From Victivallales bacterium (lineage in GTDB: Bacteria; Verrucomicrobiota; Lentisphaeria; Victivallales; JAUVCU01): a DNA stretch of 7,705 nucleotides. Made by a program: the position numbers and the translations under genes. The stretch lies in the NCBI GenBank assembly GCA_029934175.1, contig JAOZMT010000090.1, positions 1-7,705 on the forward strand. Direction: 5' to 3'. Positions within the stretch are counted from its first letter, which is position 1. The number at the start of each line of letters is the position of its first letter. The notes beneath the pieces were generated by a model that had not been told where the DNA came from, searched no databases, and was given only the letters and a program-made list of their open reading frames with translations. Of this stretch, positions 1-5,284 are shown piece after piece.

Positions 1-7
1 AAGAAAA

Positions 8-51
8 CCTTTGTGCTCTTTGCGAAAAACTTCGTCTACTTTGTGGTAAAA
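8..51. repeat. CTTTGTG-type degenerate word repeat
   Basis: Four related heptamers follow one another: CTTTGTG at 9-15, CTTTGCG at 18-24, CTTCGTC at 30-36 and CTTTGTG at 39-45, with starts spaced 9, 12 and 9 bp. The block ends in GTGGTAAAA. It is richer in G and C than its surroundings and encodes nothing. Its build resembles the TTCCGTG block at 335-364, which also ends in GTGGT. From memory, such blocks are scattered between genes in many PVC and related genomes; I cannot check that here. Confidence 0.55.
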
Positions 52-72
52 TGGGATTTACTGAATATATAC

Positions 73-245
73 AATTATTTTTTTATTTTTAATAATTCTG
101 CCTCTTATTAATTCAAATTCTCTCATTACACTAATTTTATATTTCACCTAATCTTTAACAATGAAATTAAAGATTACGACTCATAAAAAAACTCTTCCTA
201 ATTATTCTGCTCTTAATTATTCTGCTTAACAAGAAGAAATTTAAT
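73..245. repeat. Dispersed repeat, copy 1
   Basis: Bases 100-245 align without gaps to 4993-5138, in the same orientation, with 8 mismatches in 146 bp by my count; the last 75 or so bases are identical. A 21-bp A/T tract just before it (73-93) is also identical to 4719-4739, so the repeat may begin at 73. Within it, AATTATTCTGCT occurs twice at a 15-bp period (200-211 and 215-226). A perfect 10-bp stem with an 8-base loop lies at 149-158/167-176; in copy 2 only 7 pairs of that stem remain. It carries no ORF longer than a few codons. Confidence 0.9.
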
Positions 246-334
246 TATAGCAAAAATCAACTCTATTGCCCCTATTCAAAAGATCTAATTTATGAAAAAT
301 ATTATTGCATAAATCGCAAATAAAAACCTTCCCA

Positions 335-364
335 TTCCGTGTCTTTCCGTGCGTTCCGTGGTTA
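335..364. repeat. TTCCGTG word repeat overlapping the permease stop
   Basis: TTCCGTG occurs at 335, 345 and 354, and the last unit continues as GTGGTTA. The final TTA (362-364) is the reverse complement of the TAA stop of the permease gene, so the repeat supplies the stop codon. The block is G+C-richer than its flanks. From memory it belongs to a widespread class of short intergenic repeats of unknown function in PVC-type genomes. Confidence 0.6.
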
Positions 365-1828
365 GGAATTCTTTTTTTCTGGAGTAAACTCTTTTATTTG
401 TCTAAAAAGCCATCTATAGTTAAACATTAAACTAATAACGACAAGACTAGTAGCTGTAAAAAAAGCATAAGGAAAAGAAGTCTTTTCTATTAATCCCATA
501 GGTGATATCATAAAATACAACGGATTATTATCTATATCAACTGGTTCACCTGGATTTGCAATAAAAACTAAAATAGATGGAATAACTGAAACTAATATAA
601 TCAATATCAATGTTATTGCAGAAGGAGTCATATATTTAAAATGCTTTATGAATGGAAGCCTCTTTATCCAACAAGCAAATAATGAATATGATAATAAAAA
701 CAAGGCAATCCCAAAAGGGATCCAAAATTCTTCATCTATTCTAGAAAAAGATAATGTTTTTCCTTTTATAACAGGAACACTTAGCAATGCAATTAAAGAT
801 AATAATAATGTTTTTGTGAAAAAAGATATACCATTTGCAGCACCTGTGAAAAATGGGAAAACAAAAAATCTTTTTAGGATATTCTTAGGAACACTCTTTT
901 TAAGTCTTGAATTTATTGTATCTCGTTCACTTATTGTTATGAAAAGTGCTAACATAGATGTTATATATCCACTCCAACCAAATGCATACATATACTCAAC
1001 ATCTCCTGTTGACCACCACATTAAACTGAATATAATTGCAGATAATATAAATGCACACGCATAAAATATTCTAAATGGCATTATTCGATTTGATGATGGA
1101 GCAGATATGACAGCGATTGATAACATAAAGAAAAGTCCTGTCACAATAGACACAGCAACGGTAAACATTCCTATGACAATCAAAGATTCTGATCCAAACG
1201 CACCCCCTCCCCCATAACTTAATGATGCATAAATCCCTATTCCTGTTGATATAAGACTTATACTGCAAAACAAAGCAAATAATCTTGCTAAACCTTGAAA
1301 GAACTTACTTAAAACAAGACTACCAAAAAATATTGCAATTTGCAGAACAGGAATTACTGCAATAAATGACATTCCTGAAATATAAATAATAGTCAAAATA
1401 TCTATACCACGCAACAAATATGATATTGTTAAAAATGGCAAAGACATACTAAATAACAAGATAATTAGTAACATTCCTGATTGCATTTTTCCAATGATAA
1501 TTGATGATGGTTTTATAGTCGTTGTATATAAAAGTTCCATTTCATGACCTGCTCGCTCTTTATTAAATCTATTACCCAAATAAAGTGGAATAAAAAGAAA
1601 ACTTACACCCAATAATATCCCAAGTATTGCTGAAAAAACTTCACGCCCCATTGACAAATCACCACTATCAAATGATATGGAGAAAAGGAAAACTGACAAT
1701 ACCACTAATTCGACGAGCAAAAACAAACAAATAATTGCTGTAATCACCTTACTTTGCATTGATTGTCTTATTTCTTTTATAAGAATTGGATTGAGTCTTT
1801 TATCTAAAATATCTAATATTTTTGTCAT
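362..1828 (-). CDS. ABC-2 type transporter permease, 12 predicted spans
   Basis: This is the membrane subunit of an ABC-2 type exporter, 488 aa, located in the inner membrane and energised by the ATPase encoded just upstream. By eye there are about twelve hydrophobic segments, near residues 29-51, 63-84, 117-138, 143-172, 180-203, 216-243, 252-271, 281-299, 335-354, 369-387, 403-423 and 453-470. The N-terminus carries NPILIKEIRQ (residues 13-22), and residues 97-114 carry an ELLYTTTIKPSSIIIGK-like stretch; both are typical of ABC-2 permeases. The start is supported by AAAGGAG (1836-1842) seven bases upstream. The ATG shares an ATGA with the ATPase stop, so translation is probably coupled. At 488 aa with 12 spans it is larger than the common six-span ABC-2 permease and may equal two six-span halves fused. 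The substrate is unknown. The stop codon falls inside a TTCCGTG repeat, but the protein continues past its last span and looks complete. Confidence 0.9.
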   Translation of the reverse strand: MTKILDILDKRLNPILIKEIRQSMQSKVITAIICLFLLVELVVLSVFLFSISFDSGDLSMGREVFSAILGILLGVSFLFIPLYLGNRFNKERAGHEMELLYTTTIKPSSIIIGKMQSGMLLIILLFSMSLPFLTISYLLRGIDILTIIYISGMSFIAVIPVLQIAIFFGSLVLSKFFQGLARLFALFCSISLISTGIGIYASLSYGGGGAFGSESLIVIGMFTVAVSIVTGLFFMLSIAVISAPSSNRIMPFRIFYACAFILSAIIFSLMWWSTGDVEYMYAFGWSGYITSMLALFITISERDTINSRLKKSVPKNILKRFFVFPFFTGAANGISFFTKTLLLSLIALLSVPVIKGKTLSFSRIDEEFWIPFGIALFLLSYSLFACWIKRLPFIKHFKYMTPSAITLILIILVSVIPSILVFIANPGEPVDIDNNPLYFMISPMGLIEKTSFPYAFFTATSLVVISLMFNYRWLFRQIKEFTPEKKNS

Positions 1829-2760
1829 TTTATTTCTCCTTTGGTTATATTCATAAATAATTCTTCTAAACCAGCTTTACCTTGACGAAATTCTACAATT
1901 TTGCGATCTGTGCTAATCAGGTTTGCGAGTAGTGCAGCACACTCATCATCTTTACCTTTTAATGCAACAACCACTTCATTGTTAGTTGCGAGTTGTGCAG
2001 ATTCTACAAAAGGTTGTTCTAAAATTGTCTTTAAAAGTTCTTTTGACTCGCATAATGCTCTAATATGAATATTTATTACTTCTTGTTTTTCAACTTCATG
2101 CATATCAGATATTACACCCGACTTCAAGATTTTTCCTTTTTCTATAATAACTGCTCCGTGACAAATATCTTCTAACTCAGTCAAAATATGAGAACTAATA
2201 AAAACACCTTTGCCATTCGCTGACAAAATTTTCAACAATTCCCTTAATTCAACTCTAGCACGAGGATCTAATCCAGCAGCTGGTTCGTCCATAATCAAAA
2301 CTTGCGGATCATGCACTAAAGCTCTAGCAATACTTACTCGCTGTTTCATTCCTTTTGATAATGCTTTAAGAAATGTATCACGCATGTGTCCTAAACCTGT
2401 AAATTCTTCAATATATTTTAGTGTTTTAACTCTTCTTGAACCATTTATTCCATAAGCTCTAGCAAAAAAGTCTAAATATTCCCAAACAGTTACATCTGCA
2501 TGTGTCGGTAGTGAATCTGGCATATAACCAATTAATCGACGAATTTGCTCTGGTTCTTCTATTGCAGAAACACCATCGAAAAATATATCTCCAGAATCTG
2601 GAACATCAAGGGTTGCCATTGTGCGAATTGTTGTCGTTTTACCTGCTCCGTTAGGACCAACAAATCCAAATATATGTCCTGTTTCAAAATGAAATGATAT
2701 ATCATCTACAGCTTTATTCTTTCCAAAATATCTAACTAAATTTTTTACTTCAATCTTCAT
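1825..2760 (-). CDS. ABC-2 type transporter ATP-binding protein
   Basis: This 311-aa protein is the cytoplasmic ATPase that drives the permease encoded next to it. Visible motifs are Walker A GPNGAGKT (35-42), signature LSKGMKQ (134-140), Walker B VLIMDEP (154-160), D-loop AGLDPRAR (162-169) and H-loop His191 in SSHILTELEDIC. The Q-loop position reads IGYMPD (78-82), with Asp82 where Gln is usual. I recall this YMPD form as common in one ABC-2 subfamily, so it need not mean loss of activity. Residues 220-311 form the accessory C-terminal region seen in ABC-2 ATPases. The ATG overlaps the end of the preceding gene by 11 bp in another frame, with GGGAG (2770-2774) nine bases upstream, and the stop overlaps the permease start. 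Family assignment is secure; the exported substrate is not known. Confidence 0.95.
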   Translation of the reverse strand: MKIEVKNLVRYFGKNKAVDDISFHFETGHIFGFVGPNGAGKTTTIRTMATLDVPDSGDIFFDGVSAIEEPEQIRRLIGYMPDSLPTHADVTVWEYLDFFARAYGINGSRRVKTLKYIEEFTGLGHMRDTFLKALSKGMKQRVSIARALVHDPQVLIMDEPAAGLDPRARVELRELLKILSANGKGVFISSHILTELEDICHGAVIIEKGKILKSGVISDMHEVEKQEVINIHIRALCESKELLKTILEQPFVESAQLATNNEVVVALKGKDDECAALLANLISTDRKIVEFRQGKAGLEELFMNITKGEIK

Positions 2761-4603
2761 ATTTCACATCTCCCATTATTCCATAAATTAGCGTTTCATC
2801 ATCAACTTCACTTATATTTTCCAACGGTTTCTCTATAAACGGTGCTTGCTTTAGTTTAGCAAGATACCGACCAGGGGCTAAGTTTTTTGATTGATTATAT
2901 TTCTTGGTTATAGAAAATACATCATCGTGAAACTCACTTGATAAAAAATTATAATTAGCTTTCTTTATTGGATTTCCTGCTATTAATTTAACTTTTACTC
3001 CTTGCATAATATTCTTTGCTGTATAAACTATTAATTTGTTTTCTTCTCCTTCTTGAGTTGGTAAAATTAACTTAACACTATCAATGTCAGATCCTAAATT
3101 ATTTGTAACCCATACATCATCACCTTTGACCATTATAGATAATCTTTCACGACGAGTTTCACTTTTCCGTATCTTAAAATGAACAGGCAATCGTGCTTGA
3201 ATCCAACCACTTGTCAACAATTGTCCATTAGTCCAATCCATTCCATAACTTGCAGTTTCTCTATATGAATAATCTTTACAAATCCGTAAATATGAATTAT
3301 TATCAAATTTCATTCCACCCCAAGGAGCAATTGGCATATAATATCCAACAACGCCATAAGTTGTCGCACGATGACTAATTTCATCTAAAACAGTTAATGA
3401 CCTGCTCGCAGATTTACCACTTAAACCTTCAGATATAAACGAATAAAGGACTATTATAAAGGCAAAAGATATTGAAATAACTGGGACTGTAAAAAGTATT
3501 AAAATTTTCTTTTTCTTGCGTGCTAAAATAAAAATATTAACTGGACCAATAATAATAACAAAGCATAGCATTAAGAAAAATAAACCGCGAATTGGTATCG
3601 AAATAGTATCAACTACAGGCAATGCCTTATTTGCACTACTCGCAGAGGTGTTCTTTTGAGCTTTTGCTTTATACAAATTCCAACCGTTAGAGGATAATAA
3701 GTCTAATCCAGGAATAGTAATATCTTCCTCTTCTACTTTTTTACTTCTTCTTTTACCTTTTCCAAATCTTTTCTTTTTTGCTTTTTCTTTTGTTTCAACT
3801 TTTATTGAGTCTTTATAAATTTGTCGCCATATTAGCGATGCGTCTTCTGTTATTTTATGAATTTTACCAAAACCAACATTCCAGCTATATATGCCATTTG
3901 TTAATTTTCCTTTCTTTTTATTCTTTAATTCTGGAATATTAACTTCTCCAATCACGGATAAAACACCTCCAGTCTCAACATATTTTATAAGAGCTGTTTT
4001 CACCATATTTGGTGCTTGTAAATAATCATCTGCACTAATTACAATTCCTGCAAATGTTGTATACGCCAAATAATTGGTTGACCAATTTAAAATAGAATTT
4101 TCAGAATCTATAAAATCAATATCTGAGTTTTTAAAATTTTTCTCAGCTATGACTTGTAAGTCAAAACCTAGATTGTCTGATAATAAAATACCTATATCAT
4201 TATTATAATAATAATTTCCTCTACTACGATCAAAAGAAATATCCAAAATTCTTGCTTGTAGGATATTATTTATATATACTAAAGCCCCACTACCATTTAT
4301 TCCAACAGGATGCAATAAGCCTACAACCAATTCAGAGCCTGGAGAAACTATGACTGTTTTTGATAATGATGAAATAGATGCCCCTCTCGAATAATCTGAT
4401 GTAACAGGCAAAGCTAATTTAACCTTATAGCTTTCTGAATCGGAAAAATTAGATATTTTAAACGCTTGCTCTGTATACCCAATAGTAGCATCATTATAAC
4501 TGTTTGAAGGCAAATGCTGGACAATAATGTCGCCATACCTATTAGTTGTTGCATAAATCGCAGTTGACAGTAGTATCAATATAATACTAATATATTTTTT
4601 CAT
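2750..4603 (-). CDS. Exported two-span membrane protein with GATase-like region, partner of the ABC-2 transporter
   Basis: This is the first gene of the ABC operon, 617 aa. It starts with a signal peptide (about 1-18, ending IYA before TT). Residues 25-125 look like a beta-rich extracytoplasmic domain. Residues 183-252 resemble the GATase-like Rossmann fold: FAGIVIS, LIKYVETGG, VLSVIGE and VGFGKI lie in the usual order. A Lys/Arg-rich stretch follows (270-289). Two membrane spans form a hairpin (about 337-360 and 367-389) with a basic ARKKKK turn between them, so the large N- and C-terminal parts should both face the periplasm. The C-terminal part has a DWTNGQLLTSGW motif (456-467) and RKSETRRERL (479-488). 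I recall proteins of this design beside ABC-2 genes in PVC-type bacteria, but I know no established function. AAGGAA (4611-4616) lies seven bases before the ATG. An accessory role in an envelope ABC complex, by analogy with GldG-like systems, is inference. Confidence 0.85.
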   Translation of the reverse strand: MKKYISIILILLSTAIYATTNRYGDIIVQHLPSNSYNDATIGYTEQAFKISNFSDSESYKVKLALPVTSDYSRGASISSLSKTVIVSPGSELVVGLLHPVGINGSGALVYINNILQARILDISFDRSRGNYYYNNDIGILLSDNLGFDLQVIAEKNFKNSDIDFIDSENSILNWSTNYLAYTTFAGIVISADDYLQAPNMVKTALIKYVETGGVLSVIGEVNIPELKNKKKGKLTNGIYSWNVGFGKIHKITEDASLIWRQIYKDSIKVETKEKAKKKRFGKGKRRSKKVEEEDITIPGLDLLSSNGWNLYKAKAQKNTSASSANKALPVVDTISIPIRGLFFLMLCFVIIIGPVNIFILARKKKKILILFTVPVISISFAFIIVLYSFISEGLSGKSASRSLTVLDEISHRATTYGVVGYYMPIAPWGGMKFDNNSYLRICKDYSYRETASYGMDWTNGQLLTSGWIQARLPVHFKIRKSETRRERLSIMVKGDDVWVTNNLGSDIDSVKLILPTQEGEENKLIVYTAKNIMQGVKVKLIAGNPIKKANYNFLSSEFHDDVFSITKKYNQSKNLAPGRYLAKLKQAPFIEKPLENISEVDDETLIYGIMGDVKYED

Positions 4604-4665
4604 AAGTTCATTCCTTTTTTATTATTATTTATATTTATTTTTATTAGGCTTGTTCTTAACGCCAT
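4600..4665 (-). CDS. Possible 21-aa leader ORF upstream of the ABC operon
   Basis: An ATG at 4665 opens a 21-codon frame (MALRTSLIKI, then an Asn/Lys-rich tail ending GMNL). Its TGA overlaps the ATG of the 617-aa gene as ATGA, the same coupling seen at the permease start. An AAGGTG lies ten bases upstream as a weak ribosome binding site. The A/T-rich composition makes short open frames common, and the exact overlap is the only positive sign. It could act as a coupling leader peptide or be chance. Confidence 0.2.
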   Translation of the reverse strand: MALRTSLIKININNNKKGMNL

Positions 4666-4753
4666 CCAAAATAAACACCTTATTGAGAAAAATTAAGCAG
4701 AATAATTAAAAGCAGAATAATTATTTTTTTATTTTTAATTAAGCTAGTTTCAT

Positions 4754-4759
4754 ATTATA
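4754..4759 (-). promoter_or_regulatory. Candidate -10 element for the ABC operon
   Basis: Read on the minus strand this is a perfect TATAAT, placing a start near 4747 and giving a leader of about 145 bases before the 617-aa gene. No good -35 hexamer lies 16-18 bases upstream; that position falls in the A run at the edge of the palindrome. A/T-rich DNA yields such hexamers by chance, so this is only a candidate. Confidence 0.2.
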
Positions 4760-4770
4760 CATAAAACTAT

Positions 4771-4977
4771 TTTACACTTTTTTGTGCAACCCCATTCGGG
4801 GTTGATTGTGGTGTGTAATGTCCTCCACGGGTTAAAACCCGTGGCTATTCATATTTTACCCTATCGGGTAACTCCCTAACCCCGGAGGGGTTAAATGTGA
4901 ATAGCCGTAGGTTTCAACCTACGGATAATATCCAACACGACCTCAACCCCGAATGGGGTTGCACAAAAAAGAGTAAA
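4771..4977. repeat. 207-bp nested palindromic element (REP/MITE-like)
   Basis: The ends 4771-4805 and 4943-4977 are inverted repeats with one mismatch in 35 bp. Each arm contains its own hairpin, CAACCCC-ATTC-GGGGTTG (4787-4804 and, complemented, 4944-4961). Inside are CCACGGGTT-AA-AACCCGTGG (4825-4844), TACCC-TATC-GGGTA (4857-4870), TAACCCC-GGA-GGGGTTA (4877-4893) and CCGTAGGTT-TC-AACCTACGG (4905-4924). The inverted pair CTATTCATATTT/AAATGTGAATAG (4845-4856/4893-4904) encloses the middle two. The element is much richer in G+C than its surroundings and has no ORF. I recall similar AACCCC...GGGGTT and GGTT..AACC palindromes as interspersed repeats in other bacteria, possibly moved by Y1 (RAYT-type) transposases; no such gene is in this window. 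The T runs lie outside the hairpins on the wrong side for intrinsic termination. Confidence 0.9.
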
Positions 4978-4992
4978 GCAATTTTGAAATTA

Positions 4993-5138
4993 GCCTTTAA
5001 TTAATACAAATTCACTCATTACACTAATTTTATATTTTACCTAATCTTCAACAATGAAAGCAAAGATTACGACTCATAAAAAAACTCTTCCTAATTATTC
5101 TGCTCTTAATTATTCTGCTTAACAAGAAGAAATTTAAT
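4993..5138. repeat. Dispersed repeat, copy 2
   Basis: Gap-free direct match to 100-245, 138 of 146 bases by my count. The eight differences all fall in the first half, and everything after the CAAAGATTACG segment is identical. It contains the two AATTATTCTGCT units at 5093-5104 and 5108-5119, which also form the right end of the large inverted repeat. It overlaps no gene. Confidence 0.9.
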
Positions 5139-5160
5139 ATCAAATTTTCAAAATAATTCT

Positions 5161-5194
5161 GTCCATCTTGAAAATCCTGTTATCCTGTCAAAAC
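5161..5194. repeat. ATCCTGT word repeat
   Basis: CATCTTGAAA is followed by ATCCTGT at 5176-5182 and again at 5184-5190, an 8-bp period, ending CAAAAC. It is the same style of short word-like block as those at 8-51, 335-364 and 7673-7704. From memory it is a common interspersed repeat in PVC-type and related genomes. Read on the minus strand it supplies the TGA that ends the small ORF at 5188-5280. Confidence 0.5.
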
Positions 5195-5280
5195 AATTGT
5201 TGGACGGAGTTAAAAAACAACGCCCTTTTAGTCAATTCAATAGTATATTTCATTACTGATATATATTCAGTAATCTCCAT
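5188..5280 (-). CDS. Coupled 30-aa small ORF or remnant of an interrupted gene
   Basis: The frame starts with ATG at 5280, four bases after the TAA of the SUMF1-type gene. It encodes 30 aa: MEITEYISVM, KYTIELTKRA, LFFNSVQQLF. A strong AAAGGAG (5290-5296) stands nine bases before it, inside the last codons of the upstream gene, so reinitiation is plausible. The last codons and the TGA run into the ATCCTGT word repeat, so this may be the start of a longer gene cut off by repeat DNA rather than a true small protein. A stem-loop (5252-5274) lies in codons 3-10. I recognise no family and see no membrane span or metal-binding pattern. Confidence 0.4.
   Translation of the reverse strand: MEITEYISVMKYTIELTKRALFFNSVQQLF
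5252..5274. other. Stem-loop just after the SUMF1-type gene
   Basis: ATTACTGA (5252-5259) and TCAGTAAT (5267-5274) are perfect inverted repeats around a 7-base TATATAT loop, starting about ten bases past the SUMF1-type stop codon. The stem is A/T-rich and no T run follows on the minus strand, so it does not look like an intrinsic terminator. It could stabilise the mRNA 3' end, slow translation of the small ORF it lies in, or be a weak operator-like dyad. Confidence 0.4.
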
Positions 5281-5284
5281 TTTA

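Larger units (their letters stand above)
1..361. other. Repeat-bearing region 3' of the ABC operon
   Basis: This stretch lies beyond the stop codon of the permease and contains no credible gene on either strand. It holds a CTTTGTG-type word repeat (8-51), copy 1 of a dispersed repeat (73-245) and a TTCCGTG-type word repeat running into the permease stop codon (335-364). The part between 246 and 334 is plain A/T-rich DNA with nothing recognisable. I looked for an intrinsic terminator reading on the minus strand after the permease and found no stable G/C stem followed by a T run. Confidence 0.7.
4693..5122. repeat. Large imperfect inverted-repeat region with 31-bp ends
   Basis: The reverse complement of 4693-4723 matches 5092-5122 with one mismatch in 31 bp. 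Both ends contain the 15-bp-period AATTATTCTGCT pair. Further in, 4735-4752 (TTAATTAAGCTAGTTTCA) matches the reverse complement of 4985-5004 with a 2-base gap and one mismatch. At the centre lie the 35-bp arms of the 207-bp palindrome. The arms are unequal: the right side has about 85 extra bases (roughly 5005-5091) with no partner on the left. I see no clear target duplication outside the ends. Confidence 0.8.
4604..5284. other. Repeat-filled intergenic region between SUMF1-type gene and ABC operon
   Basis: This 681-bp region carries no ordinary gene. It is organised as a possible leader ORF next to the operon start, an inverted-repeat region (4693-5122) with a 207-bp nested palindrome at its core (4771-4977), copy 2 of the dispersed repeat (4993-5138), an ATCCTGT word repeat (5161-5194) and a coupled small ORF with an internal stem-loop (5188-5280). 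It must contain the promoter of the ABC operon unless the operon is read through from 5285-7342. I found no canonical terminator. Confidence 0.75.

Noticed and set aside
51..92. Plus-strand ATG frame (M-G-F-T-E-Y-I) resembling the start of the small ORF at 5280 (M-E-I-T-E-Y-I)
   Set aside because: The shared DNA is a 12-base A/T-rich run; matches of this length are expected by chance in A/T-rich DNA of this size, and the frame ends after 13 codons.
200..226. 15-bp-period AATTATTCTGCT pair as a CRISPR array
   Set aside because: Only two short units with a 3-base gap, no spacers of CRISPR length, and the unit recurs as part of a dispersed repeat.
305..318. Exact 14-base match TTGCATAAATCGCA with 4549-4562 in the 617-aa gene
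   Set aside because: About one such match is expected by chance in a window of this composition, and no flanking similarity extends it.
648..1064. 138-codon plus-strand open frame opposite the permease
   Set aside because: It lies wholly inside a well-supported permease gene on the other strand, has no ribosome binding site and no recognisable protein pattern; it is a shadow frame. The same holds for 1071-1268 minus, 2210-2455 plus and 6401-6583 plus.
4787..4961. GGGG/CCCC hairpins as intrinsic terminators
   Set aside because: The T runs lie on the outer, upstream side of the hairpins on both strands (4778-4783 plus; complement of 4965-4970 minus), not after the stem, so they do not fit intrinsic termination.
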